Shown: positions 10,579 through 22,800 of the stretch, piece after piece
Layout: each line of letters begins with the position of its first letter
Numbering within the stretch: the first letter of the stretch is position 1
Assembly: GCA_030704615.1 (NCBI GenBank)
Contig: CM060732.1
Location: forward strand, 43,815,053-43,879,052
Reading direction: 5' to 3'
Length of the DNA: 64,000 bases
Source of the DNA: Takakia lepidozioides
Taxonomy: Eukaryota; Streptophyta; Takakiopsida; Takakiales; Takakiaceae
Notes under the pieces: generated by a model
Told to the model about the DNA's origin: nothing
Seen by the model: only the letters and a program-made list of their open reading frames with translations
Databases searched by the model: none
Made by a program: the position numbers and the translations under genes

Positions 10579-13500
10579 ATGGGTGCCAAGGCGGGAATCC
10601 ATTTCGATATACTCTCAAGGAATGCCCTCCTTGTTGCCAAGCAGACGGATTTCTCACCTTGCGGCCCCGTGGGACATACCTCTCCCTCTCCAGTTTCTTT
10701 CTCTGGCAGACTTCACCATCCGCGCCATCTCTCTAAATCTCTACTCTCCTTCAAAAGCTTCGAGTCTCCGTTGACAGGTTAAGATGTGGGAGCATTTTGG
10801 TCGTTGCGCTCTCTCTCCACTTCCAGATTGCAACCTTGCTCCAATCGTTCTCAGTTTTCCCCTCTGACGTCCTCTCGCAGAGGACATAACTCGCAGACCG
10901 CGTCCGGAAGAGGAAGGGAGGGGCAATCAGCCACGGATGATGTTCTCAAGATAGAGGAAGGAACTAGCAAGGAGGTACCTCTTAATATAGTCTCTGACAC
11001 AGAGGAAATCATTACTGAATCCGATTCAGACATAAGGGGTGCGTTTTCGGAGAATGGTGATGGTACACAAGAAGGCATTGTCTCCAGTTCCAATACAGAC
11101 ATCAACAGTCAGACGAATTTGCAGGTAAAGGAGAGGGAAAATTCCTATTTTCGTTTTCTGGATGTTGGCCAGGAGGAGGGAGGAATGAAATGCATAGGGA
11201 CGGGATCGGATGTCGAGTGTGTGGTACCTCTCACAGACATAGAGTCCACAATTTCACGAAAGATGGCTTCGAGAGCCATCAAGATTGTGGCAGACAGTGT
11301 CCAAGTTGCAGGTGGTATAAGTGATGCTGAAGTGGATAGCAGTATGTTGAACGACATTCCTTCATCAGGCAGTAAGCGGATGCCTGTCAAGGAGAAACTT
11401 GAGAGAGATGCCGAATTCTCACTTGTCATCGCGCTACTGGAAACTTTACTTCTCATTTCCCCATTCTTTTTCTGGGGCACAGCTATGGTGGCCATGAAAG
11501 GGGTCCTACCCAAGGCAGGCCCATTGTTTGTAGCAGCCACGCGTCTCATTCCATCAGGGGGCATGCTCGTTGCATTTGCAAGGTGAAATTTCTCTCCTCT
11601 CGGTCACAGATAAACAGTCAGGGCCTTTGATGTATCCTTTGGTTTCCTGTTGTAATTCCACCTGCTCTCATGTGCCCTCTCTGCTCCCAGTGGACAGTAC
11701 AAACTTCTTTTTCTTTCATTTCTTTTCTGTCAAGCTCGAGTCTGTTTCTCTTTGTGTATGCCCCCTTTCCCCTCTCTTTTCCTCATGTAAAATAAATTTC
11801 GTATGTCATTGAAGCTAATAATTGCTTTGGAGGTAAAACAGCTTGGCTGCAAGTGAAAGAACTGTCATGAAGCACCAGGGGTAGGGCGGATATGAAGTCC
11901 GCTCTACCCACCAGCACAGTCATATGACATGAGTCAAGTCTTGGTATGACTGTGCGACACACTCATACTTGACTTCAATTCCTTTCAGTTCAAGAGGGAG
12001 AAAAGTGCCAGAGGGTGTGACAGCGTGGTTAGCCATTGCTCTGTTTGGTGTAATTGACGCATCATGCTTCCAGGTTTGCAGCTAAAATGCTTAATTTGTC
12101 TCTTTTTCTCACTTTGCCGCGTGGACATCAGAATGTTTCTTTATTTCTTTCTTTTCAAAGGTTTACAACCGGAGAACTATCCCTTCTCCCTCTCTCTCCT
12201 CTTGCTCTGTGCAATTAAATACAGTACAAGGTTCTTGTTTGTTGTGGCATTTGTGGTGAAGGCACCACCCTGATGGCAGGAGGCAACTGAAATGTCTATG
12301 GCTTGTAGAGGGCCACACGCACTATAAAAGACTGCCCTTCCATGAACCATATTCCAGGTCTATTTGTGAAGTTTTGGGATTTGCACAAGGCTCATGCTCT
12401 ACCCACAGCTTGCTCTCTAATGTGCTGAAAATTGGGGTGCATTTGTTTGATAAACCCTTCATGTAGGTCCTTACAACTACAGACGTTGGTTGCTATCTTC
12501 TTAAACTTACTCTGACTGAAGCTCAAATTATTATCAACTTAGTTTTAAAAACTACTTATTTTACTCCAGGTGATGTTTGACCATGTGAAACGTCTCACAA
12601 ACCGATGGACAACAATGGCTTGCCATGCTACAACCCTTTCTCCAGGACAATTGCAATATGTGAAATGACAGCAGAGGACATGTCGGCCCAGATTTGCATG
12701 TGGAAGATGATTAACAAGACAACAAATCTATCGCTGTGCAGCTAGGTTGCCAGTTGTTAGGGTCTCTTACTGTCCTTACTCATAGAAATCTTTTTGTATA
12801 CTCTTCAAGGCTTGCTCCCTAGTCTCTATTGGTGGTGGTGGAGAAGATTATTTCTGATTTTAACACAGCTCCCGGTTTCTGCATTTTATTCTTAGCAGAA
12901 CAGCTTTGGTCAAAGTTATTCACTTCAATAACAATCCACTGGCATCTGAAGTATGCTCTCAGTTTGTGTTGCCTTCTTTAGCTTATGCTGTGAGGCTCTT
13001 GGAACGTAGAGGTCGTTTTCTGTCTCTCTGCAACTCAATCAAAAGGATTCGTTCATCACTGCCATCTTTAGTATTCCATGCATGGTGAATTTGCTTGCAA
13101 ATCTTCTGTCAAGTTCTTCATCATACCCAAATTTAACCCTGACATGTAAAGCTCATTGTTCTACTCTCATTCTGACTCAAAGCTGCCGATGCCAATTCCC
13201 ATCTTCACAATCTCTTGACGGCATTCCAGGATTCCTAGCTATTAAGCAGAAGGATGAGGTAAGTGCTGGAATGACCATATTTAGGAATGACTCATTACTT
13301 AGTAGTTGCCGGTTTTGCTGATGACTTTGTCCTTGGCTTGATGATGCAGGGGTTTCTGGCTGAAGGCCTGCGCAGAACAAGTGCCAGCCTTGGCAGTGTT
13401 AGTTTTCTTTACTATCCACTTTCCTATCCATAGATGTGTCAGGATGTGGGAGAAATAGCTGGAGGCTTGTAGAGTTTATACAGGCTATTGCATTGTGGAT

Positions 13501-16500
13501 GTATGAAGGTTTATATATGGCAAATGTGAATGTGTTGACGTGGGCATATTTGTGGTGTTGACATGTGAAAATAGGACAGGTGATAATTGACTCGCAGCCA
13601 CTGACAGTGGCGGTTCTGGCAGCACTCTTTTTTGAGGAGACACTTGGTCCCCTTGCTATCTTGGGCCTGGGGTGTGGCGTGGTGGGGCTAGTCTTGTTGG
13701 AGGTATGTTCTCTAGGTCCTAGCTCTTGTACCTCTTTCAAACTCTCTATGCAAGGTGCTTCATTTCTTTTCGGTCTGCAGTTGAACAATTGTTTTTGGTG
13801 AAAGTTAGGCTCGCCACTTTTCTCCAGACAGGCTAGCATGGCAAGTCATCAGTATGTCCCACCGACATTCCAAACAGATCAGAAGAAAGGTCCATGCAAG
13901 TGTGTGCGAGTTAATTTCACAGTCTAAGAGCTCTTTTATGAATGCATTTAAGAGATGCCTCAGTGTAGCTCCCTGATGTTTGCAGGTGCCTTGGGAGGTT
14001 CTTCAAAGTGTGACAAGTGCAGAGGGGCTACGTCAATTAATGCAGTCTGTCACTGCCAACAATGAACCTGCTGTAGCAGGTCATTGGACAGTGTGGGACA
14101 GCGGGGAGTGGTGGATGCTATTGGCAGCTCAGAGTATGGCCATTGGGACTGTAATGGTGCGCTGGGTTTGCCAGTATTCTGACCCTATCATGGCGACGGG
14201 CTGGGTATCTCTCCTCTCCCTCTCCTTTCTCTCTCTGAAGTTTAAAGGGCTATTGCAAACAGTGTCTTTCGAGTACAGCTGAAGTTAAAAGGACCATTCT
14301 TCGAAACATTATCAGGCCTGTCTTGGAGTATGCATCTGCCGCGTGGGATGGTTACTCCAACCATGCTAAAACTTTGGAGTCCATTCAGCTTTAGGTGCTC
14401 AAAGGGAGCCTGTCAGCGTGTTCTAGAACAGCAAGACCATCCTGTTAAACAGGCGAGGAGATTTTCAAGTACCTGAATATTAGGTAGGAAGAACTGACAC
14501 TGCAAGATGGAGCTGACTTGGAGGCGGAAGTGCCTAAGGCCATGTCCGAAGCACAGAATGTCCGAACAAAACGAAGTTAGGCATTAAACCTCCCTGATCT
14601 TGTTTCCAGTTTCTGACATGGCTATATGTTGTTGGGTTTACTGCCTGAAAGCCACATCAAGGACATTCCACAGTGTATACTCCCTGTTCTTCTTCCTCCA
14701 TATGTTGCACAAATATTGTAGGGTCAAGTAGCATATCGAATGTCATACCACTGAGAAGATTAGTCAAATAAATTTATAATGGCATGCTCTGATACTTCAC
14801 ATTTGTCGCTTTTTTAATTGAGAAGACCCTCTAGTCAATACTAAATGTGGCGAAGGGTGGCGTTGGCTGTGAGGGCTATCACACTTCGATTTTCAGTTCA
14901 ACATTAGGGGTTAGAGTCTGTGTCTTATGGTGACACGGCTGCATGATCTGTGAAATCTTGAAGTATTGGAGATCTGAGTACATTGCTGTCAGAGCTACAC
15001 TTGGCAATTTGTACCTTACCTTGAAATGGGTGGGGATGGCAGCATATGGTCCTGGGGGGGGTACCACTGCTGGCTTTGTCGGTGTTGCAACATGACCCTG
15101 CTGTTAGTGGACACCTGCAAGACCTCGATTCTAGTGACTGGGGAGCACTTGCATATACCTCAATCTTTGGTAGTGCCATCAGCTATGGTGTCTACTTCTA
15201 CAATGCTACCAGAGGTGCCCACACTCTTGCTCTGTCCCCTCTGTCTGTCTTCTCTCTAACATATGTGAAAACCCTACCCATAGGGCCCACCCTTGGAAGA
15301 GGGCAGTAGCCCCAAGTCGAAGTGGCTCTTAGTTACGCCAGCTTTGGCTGGAGCCTTCTTCTTCTTCTTCTAGAAACCCTTTCTGATGGAGGGTAATTCT
15401 GCTTGGAGACTGCAGGTAGTTTGACAAAGCTCAGCTCACTGACGTTTCTCACACCAATGTTTGCAGCACTCTTTGGGTAATTCCAGTGCCTTTTCGTCAC
15501 TTCATTGAGTATCTGTACATCGTTCTGCTGTGTTCTTTCTTGTGGTCAGAGAAATACAACCTTCATTGGCGTGGAGAGAGAAGAGCCCACTCACCTGCTT
15601 TTGGTAGGCTGGGCTGTTGACATTCAATAGATAGCCCAGTGGTTAGGGCATAATACCAGTTTTAGTGGTTGTCAGTTCAAAACCACACGAGTGTGTTGGA
15701 TGTCATAAAGGTACAACCTTCCCATCTGAAGGCAGTAGCCCTTCGGGGTCAAGTGACATCATAAGTCACGCTTGCTTCGGCAAGAGTCTGTCATTTACTG
15801 TCAGGTCATTTGCATGTGTTTGGTGTTTCCACTTTTGGTCTTTTCAATATCAGCCAGAGTTGTCCTCTCAAGTCATAAGTGGGGAGCTTTTTGCCTGCTT
15901 TGGTTAGTCAGGTCCTTGGTTTCTTGTCCTTCATTTTGTTGCCTCGTAAGACTTATTTGTTTTTTCCTGTCATCTCTGTAGCTGCCTTCTCTTTGTATTG
16001 CTGAAACTGTTTCTTGGCTCATCAACAGTGACTGAAAGTATTGTGTTTTTGTACCCACTACAAACACATGAAGTCAGTGGGCAGTTGTAGGGACTAGCCG
16101 CAGCTATTCAAGAAGTGGTTGAATTGTCTTGTGAGTTTGATGACCATCTTAGATTCAAGGCTGCAGTCATCCTTCTTGTTTTTCTGTTGCTCATGTTATT
16201 GCTTTATTCTCTAGTCTTCTGTTTCTTCTTTCATGGAGCAGTCACTTGGATGCGGTCAATCGTTTTCCCAGATTAGTACACCAAAGGAACAGGATGAGAA
16301 CTTCTAAGAGTAGCCACAGACGCATAGATGTGGCTAACAGTAACTCGCATACCTATCTACACGTAAGAGCAGAGGAAAACTCGAGGCTTAAATTTGGAAT
16401 GTAAATGTTTGAACGTATATTCTTCTGTAAGGAGATAATTCTGTAGTGCCAGAACAAGGGTACGTTCCACTACAGGAGTGAGCATTCAGCAATGGTGGTG

Positions 16501-16770
16501 TCCCCCCTATTTTCCTTCTTCTTGTTTCACATCCACCCATCTCCCTCCTGCACTGTCCAAGGGGGATAGGGGTGTTCTTGAGTACGGCAAACAGTCCAAA
16601 GAGCACATCCCTCTTCCTCTTTCTGGATTGTTGACAAGGGATGGCTGGTGCATGGCAGGTACCTAGTGCTTGATGAGACACTCACTGGAGTACAGTTGGT
16701 AGGAGCCTCCATCACTCTCGGCTCCATCTACCTGGTTAACATTAAGAAGGGACCTGAAAGGCAAGACTGA
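10579..16770 (+). CDS. WAT1-related / EamA-family transporter, plastid-type (At3g02690-like), nine coding exons
   Basis: Exons: 10579-10777, 10883-11582, 11989-12073, 13350-13397, 13580-13702, 13986-14204, 15043-15214, 15416-15476 and 16659-16770, about 572 residues. Two EamA (DMT) repeats are seen: GTAMVAMKGVLPKAGPLFVA, WLAIALFGVIDASCFQ, VIIDSQPLTVAVLAALFFEE in the first; EWWMLLAAQSMAIGTVMVRW, LLALSVLQHDP, YTSIFGSAISYGVYFYNAT and LTFLTPMFAALFG in the second, giving about ten membrane helices. It resembles Arabidopsis At3g02690, annotated as a chloroplast WAT1-related protein; the substrate is unknown. The N-terminus is uncertain: a TAA at 10780-10782 interrupts the frame unless the proposed 105-nt intron 10778-10882 is removed, and no other in-frame ATG precedes about 11185. 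The acidic stretch of roughly 150 residues before the first helix is longer than in Arabidopsis. Confidence 0.9.
14281..14590 (+). mobile_element. LINE reverse-transcriptase fragment in an intron of the WAT1-like gene
   Basis: Translation gives LRNIIRPVLEYASAAWDGY followed by KTLESIQ, the thumb region of non-LTR reverse transcriptases, then degenerates with stops. It begins directly after the donor region of the exon ending at 14204. It is a dead 5'- and 3'-truncated insertion in the same orientation as the gene. Confidence 0.65.
15275..15365 (+). repeat. 5'-truncated SINE copy 3 (intronic)
   Basis: The segment with GGGCAGTAGCCCC, AGTTACGCCAGCTTTGGCTG matches the body of the SINE copies at 4168 and 15625 but lacks the tRNA-like head. 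It lies in the short intron between exons ending at 15214 and starting at 15416. Confidence 0.45.
15625..15800 (+). mobile_element. tRNA-derived SINE, copy 2 (intronic)
   Basis: The head has a good Pol III box A, TAGCCCAGTGGTTAGGGCA, and a box B-like AGTTCAAAACCAC. The body (GAAGGCAGTAGCCCTTCGGG, then AAGTCACGCTTGCTTCGGC) matches the SINE at 4168-4345. It sits in the last intron of the WAT1-like gene, same strand. Confidence 0.68.
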
Positions 16771-17238
16771 CCAGGAGAAATCCAAGACAAGTTGAGGTGT
16801 CAGTCATACCCGTGGACATGTAGTCATATAATGTGATCATGAAGTTATGTACTCATGACTACATCATGGCATCATGGCATTATATGATACAATATTCTTT
16901 CCCACATTTAGGTCATATATGTTGTCCATGTGGACATGTGTCACATCCGGAGTGCTACATGTGTCCCTTTGACACCTCTCTATGGAGTCATTTACTTTGT
17001 AGACACGTAGTCATATAGTTAGTCATATATAAGTCATATAGTTGTTACTACATCGCTCTCTGCAGCATGCATGACTCCAGGTGCCACGCAAGCAGTCACG
17101 GACACACTCAACTTTGCCTCCATCTCATGCATCTACATACACCTAGTGACCAAAACTTCAAGCAAACAAACGAAACATTGCTGCCTCCTAGGATAGTAAA
17201 TGGATGCCTATATTTCCCATGTTGAGTAGATGACAAAC
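16771..17238. other. 3' flank of the WAT1-like gene; AGTCATATA repeats
   Basis: No exon was found. Several copies of AGTCATATA-like motifs and imperfect palindromes occur between 16805 and 17045. The C-terminal exons expected for the neighbouring minus-strand HOP2 fragment are not here. Confidence 0.4.
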
Positions 17239-17786
17239 ATGCCTCTGAATGCAGCTTCTTCACCCTGTCTCTGATTTGCATGAGTGTCAAATTGGCTTTC
17301 ATGGAGCGAATTTCTGCAAACATAGAACATGCAGCACAGGGAAACCGTAAGGGGTTTGCTACAGCCTAATCTAAACTCCTGCAGAACATAGAACAAGCAC
17401 AAGGAAGGCCTGCTACCACATTCATTCAAAGCATTCATCTGCGTCCAGAGTTTATGTGCTCCTACCATGTAGAGAACAATATTCATGCTCTATCTGCTCT
17501 CTCTCCAACAGAAAATACTTCACCCATTTTCAATGTACCGCAGACTGACCTGCATACTGCAGCAACATTAGTGTGCAAGAGGTCATTATGTTTTTTCATC
17601 TGCTCCAGCTCATCAATGTTGGGGATGTCAAACTGTGCCTGACTGGCAAGGTACACCTTCTGCTTTCCATACTCCTTATACATAATTTTCTCCGCGGTCA
17701 CCAGTGTGTCCAACGCCTTCTGTACTGCCATCTTTTTGAAGCCGTACTTTTGTAGTGCGTCTGCCACATTCTGGGTGTTCAAAGGC
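17239..17786 (-). pseudogene. HOP2: HOP2 (homologous-pairing protein 2) partial gene, two exon-like blocks
   Basis: Block 17786-17550 encodes LNTQNVADALQKYGFKKMAV, then ALDTLVTAEKIMYKEYGKQK and FDIPNIDELEQMKKHND: the winged-helix DNA-binding domain and start of the coiled coil of HOP2. Block 17313-17239 encodes EIRSMKANLTLMQIRDRVKK, the next part of the coiled coil. HOP2 pairs with MND1 to help DMC1/RAD51 strand exchange in meiosis. The N-terminal exon and the C-terminal part (normally about 120 more residues) are not found on either side, and the phases of the two blocks do not join simply. This is probably a duplicated fragment, though a gene with undetected exons is possible. Confidence 0.7.
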
Positions 17787-17828
17787 CTGCTTTCCTGTCA
17801 CATACCGTTGGTCCAACATTTGTTCAGC

Positions 17829-17829
17829 T

Positions 17830-17863
<34 letters not shown>

Positions 17864-18260
17864 GCCCAAACTGGGCGCTGGGTCTATGGCCACAAGGCTA
17901 CGGCAAACGTCGTCTTATGGGGACATTCTCTCTTTCTTATATGCCTCGGCACTGTTGCCAAACTGGGCTGGGGGTCTATGGCCACAAGGCTACGGAAAAC
18001 AACGTCTAGTGGGTACATTCTCTCTGTTTTCTCTCTCTGGTTTATATCAAGGTAAGTCACACTATTGGAATGAGCCCCTCATGTTTCCGTCCAAACTGGG
18101 CGTGGGGTCTATGGGCACAAGGCTACAGCAAACAAAGTCCTATGAGTACATTTCTTTTTCTCTCTCCAGCCCTGAGGGTCTAATTGCTGGGCACCTCGCA
18201 CACAGCAGATTGATGCTTGTGTGAAGGGCTTTCTAGACGAAGATACTTCACTCTCCGACC
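17829..18260 (+). repeat. Array of LINE 3'-tail modules separated by CT tracts
   Basis: Three modules, near 17863, 17960 and 18088, share AAACTGGGCG, GGGTCTATGGCCACAAGGCT, ACGGCAAAC and a GTACATTCTCTCTC end. The first follows a (CT)n tract at 17829-17860. At about 18190-18245 a coding remnant gives QQIDACVKGFL, also present in the LINE remnant at 51.4-51.7 kb, which links the modules to the 3' end of one LINE family. Confidence 0.65.
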
Positions 18261-19448
18261 TACTGTGAGGTAAGCTGTTCACCTTCTTTGCCGTAGAGTA
18301 TGATTGCTAACTCCAAAGCTTCAGCGTGGGATAGACAGGCCTAAAATGGAGGGAAAGAAAATGTTCACCATGCCACACCACCCTGTTGTGTGCACATACT
18401 TTTCTAAGCTAGGAATTTGCTACCGTGTGCACCTGATTTTGTTGGACGAGCAATAAAAGCAGTCATATTTTCTAAGAAATTGCATATTATCAGGTGATCA
18501 TAAATTTCGAGGCACCAATTCTCAATCTCTCTTTCTTGTAGTTCTACATTGTTCATGGGCCACGTGGGGGGGGGCGTTATAAAGTACCATTTCATTTCTT
18601 CTTCTTTAACCCTCTATCTCTTCTCTCCTCCTTTCCACACACACAGATGCGACCCTTGACTTAAGGAGTAACAGTTCTAGAAATAGTACCTTCAACATCA
18701 TCCCGCTTGGGAGGCATTGTGAGGGAAACAGGCACAGAACACTCTTGAAGAAGAGGAAGAACAAAATTGATGACAATGCCTGCTTTCTACATTTGTTCGC
18801 GCTCCTCGCCAACACCGCCGCCACGTCCCCTCTCTGTCCTTTCTATATTCTACCAATCCAGACATTCTACGATTTCGATTCCTTAGTATGCTGTCACAGG
18901 CGTTTCCACGCTGTCCCCCCTATTTCGTAAAGCTGAGGGATCGACCTAGGATGAAACCCGTCGTCAGCGCTGCAATGTCTCCGGACCTTTGACTGACAGA
19001 GACGAAATCTGCACAATCAGAATTTCCAGCACTCTTTCTGCAAAACCGATGGATCCAATTTCGAAGACGGGAATTCACAAGCAGCTCTGGATCGGACCTT
19101 CAAAGTTCACTACAACTGAAAAGGAAATAAGAAATTCTTTCAAATCGTTCAAATAAGGAATTCAGTCGTTCAAATTTCGCAACAGTCACCGTCGTCCTTC
19201 CCACCAAACAGGAGCGGTCGTCGTAGCAGAAGGATATTCGAAATGAGCACTTCGGTGACCCCTACGATGTGACAGAATCCACAAGCACCTAACGCACTCA
19301 TTCAAAACAACCAGCACTTTGTTTCTTTGGAATGCACCAGTCATCGCAGACAAAATCAAAACGACAATGTGCCTCCTACACGAAATTTTCTTTTACAATT
19401 TCCTCATTCTGTGACCTTTATGATTCCAGAAGCAAACATTCGGATACA

Positions 19449-19492
<44 letters not shown>

Positions 19493-19710
19493 GTGCAAAG
19501 CAGAGATGGCGGTGCGTGGTACAAAATGGCGAGACTCCATCAATGATCAGGCGCCATAGTTTTCATCCTGCAGTGGATGCATATCATCCCACATCCAACT
19601 CCGTCCGCCACATTAATAGGATAGATGAATGAAGGTCACGAGTTACGAGAACTACTTCAAGCGAATCTCAAGATGCCATAAGTATCTCGGGCACGTGTGA
19701 GGCTGCTCGA
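18261..19710. other. Intergenic; microsatellite and a repeated 3' motif
   Basis: No gene was recognised. A pure CT microsatellite spans about 19451-19492. The string GCGTTATAAAGTACCATTTCAT at 18574-18595 recurs on the opposite strand at 58165-58190 next to a LINE-tail module, so it belongs to that repeat family. The distal part should contain the FPG promoter. Confidence 0.4.
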
Positions 19711-19776
19711 TTTGGAGTGTGTTGAGGGAAGAAGAGTGAAATAGTTCTCACTCTTCTTCCCTCAACACACTCCAAA
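19711..19776. repeat. Perfect 29-bp inverted repeat with 8-base loop upstream of FPG
   Basis: Positions 19711-19739 and 19748-19776 are exact reverse complements; the loop is AATAGTTC. The outer end reads TTTGGAGTGTG. It lies 80 bases before the FPG start codon, so it falls in the promoter or 5' leader, where a transcript would fold into a strong hairpin. Confidence 0.85.
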
Positions 19777-19856
19777 GCTGAGAATTGTTGCGTGAAGAAG
19801 GCAGGGATTGAATCACGCACGAATTACTCTCACGCATCCAGCTGTGGAAGATCAGG

Positions 19857-22800
19857 ATGCCGGAGCTACCGGAGGTGGAGGCGGCGCGGAGATTAGTGGA
19901 GAAGTATTGCATTGGGGGAGTTATATTGGAAGCCACAGTGGCAGACGATGCCAAGGTTATCGAGGGGATTTCTTCGTCGTCGCTGGAAGAATCTCTCAAA
20001 TCGAAGCGCATATTGGCCGCTTCTCGCAAAGGGAAGCATCTCTGGTTGGAGCTTGATCAGCAGCCATGGCCATCGTTTCATTTTGGTAGGTTTCTCTGTT
20101 TCTTTCGTTGTCTGTGTCTGGAGGTAGGCGAGTTGGGTAAGAGCAACATCCCTGGTGAAATATGCAGCTGAATTCCTGGAGGGTGCGGGTTGGTGCACAA
20201 GGGTGTTTGCATTGCATTCAGTGCGCTCAAGGATACTGTCATACCAAAGGTCAGGTTCTACAGTGCACGGATGCACCAGTCAATCCTGTGGGAGAGAAAG
20301 AGAATACACATTGTACAAGGGTGGAATGGTGCAGGCATGACTGGAGCGGTGCTTATCAAGGGTGTCAAAGGGCCGCAGTATAAAAGGTGTAACATGTTTC
20401 CTACCGATTTTCACACACCACAAAGATAGGCACATGTGACAATGTCCTTGGATCAGGCCCCTTCTCTCAAATTTCGGTCGTGACGTCCCGTCTGCCTGAG
20501 GTCCGGTGAATGTGAAATGTGCGATTACCTTACCGATGCTAGTGTACTTTGGAACATGAGCAGCTCAGCTCTGAAGGACGAAGACGTCTGGCCTTCTAAG
20601 TTCTCCAAAGTCCACATCAAGGTATACCAGCTGTGGCCTTGCCCTGCCTCTGCCTTGACATCTCGTGAAGCTAGCTGGCACAGAGAGGGAGAGAGTGTGA
20701 GAGAGAGCAACTTTTGATAAACCCACGCCAAAACAGCTGGTTGGTCACACAAACAAAGCACTAGAGAGTTTCTGACCTTAACTCAGCATAGTTTTCATAT
20801 ACAATTCACTTTTAACAGTTGACGGATGTTGGGCACTGTCTTGTCCTTTTTTGTTGTGGTCCAATTGAGTAACCTCTTCGATATCTGTCTTCATTTTGTT
20901 TGCGTCTACCATTTTCATGCACAATGCTTTTCCATTGTCAAAGGAATCCTTACTTATATTGAAGGCTTTAGAGGTAGTTGAACTTGATGCGGTGGAGGTT
21001 CTGCATGCCATATATGTGCCACTAACTGGAGCAATCCCTCCAGGCAGCTCCCTCAGCTGCCACGAGTCTAATAGATGGAAGGGCTGGTCTGGGTGGGGTG
21101 ATTGGAGACAGCTAGACACTGGTGTGGAGATGAGTTTCACTGACAAGCGCCGGTTTGCCCGTGTGCGCCACCTGCCTGATGTATGCTCTCCTTCAATTGT
21201 ACAACTGTACTCTTGCAAGCTATACAGATCGTATGAAAGCATATCTATTCCAGACCTAGAGAGAGAGAAAGATGATGCCAGCTTAAGTTAGTGTAAATAA
21301 GAGCCTCTTCCACTTGCTGGTACTGCCTCCTTTCGGGTAGGGGCCCCCCCAGGCCTACAGAAATGGTTGAGTTAGAGATGTGTGTTATCAGATGTGTGTG
21401 TGATGTGTGGTATAAAAAGTGTGTGAGCAGAGAGTTAATGACGGGCATGGTATGGTGGGTGCAGCCTTCAGCAGTTCCGCCCATATCAGAACTGGGTTCT
21501 GATGCTTTCACAAATTTGCCAGACGAGGGGCATTTTGGGACAGCGGTCCAATCCAAAAAGACATCCATTAAATCTCTTCTTCTTGATCAGGTTTTAATCC
21601 TTGTACTGGGCGGTATGCATATGGAGAGATATGTCCAGCCTTTCTTGGCATCGCCATGCTACCATTTGTAGCTCCCTTGTCCCTTTTCAAAAAACGATTT
21701 CCATATATGAGTGGACGGACATAAGGGCGAAAGTGTAGAAAATTAGATGCACATATAATGGATAAGAACACATTTGACACTGGCTCTACATGGTCTTTGT
21801 ATTCAGAGTTTTCTAGCCGGCATTGGGAACTGGGTGGCTGATGAGGTGCTCTATCAGGTACATGACCCTCCCTCTCTAAAGTGGCCTTGTCTATAAGACT
21901 ATCAAACAATCTGCAACTTCATGAGCTAAAAGTCATAAACACATAGTCATGATGAGTGAAGCACAGATACCTGGATGGTCTTGTGAGGAAGGAGATGCAA
22001 TCAATGTGAGGGTGACATATGACAGTGATAAGGGCTCAACTGTGCGAAGGATTGCAGGCTAAAATTCACCCTGAGCAGACTGCCGCCAGCCTTTCGGACG
22101 AGGATTGCAAGCATTTAAGAGCTTCCATCCAAGAGGTGTGCCCTAGCTTTGTACTGTACCTTATCCTTTGTTGCATATACCAGAGGGCTCTCTGACTTAC
22201 TGGGCGGTGGAGAGACTTGGTCTGTAGGTGTTGGAAACGGCGGTGAAAGTTGATGCAGATAGTCAACAATTTCCAGAGCACTGGCTCTTCCATCACCGCT
22301 GGGCCAGGAAGCCCGGGTCTTTGAATGGTGAGCTTGTATGCATGCCTATACATGGCACAACTTTGCTATGATGTGTGGTGTGGCTGCCAGCATTGACCAT
22401 GAGGCTTGTCATGCATCAGGCTCCTCCACTTCAATGACAACCAGTAGAATTCATTTGCCAATGGAATAGGTTTCTTCTCTTCCATTGGTTTCATTGGTTA
22501 GGGCAATTTCTCGGTGCTGAGCTTGAACCTGGAAAGATATGATGGGTCTGAGATGCAAATGAAGTGCGGGAGGTGATTGACAGTCTTTCACATACATCTG
22601 TCTGAAAATTATCTGTAGCCTTTGGAGTGAGCATTTGGAATTGATAATGGAAGTGTGGCATGTTATTTGGGGCTGTGCAGGGAACCAGATAGAGCTAATT
22701 ACAGTCAATGGAAGGGTATGTCTGCTCTCGATATCTCTGAAAAGTGAAACATATTTGTGTGTTTGTTCTGTTTTTTGCCAGAGTGGTTAGCTCACAGCAT

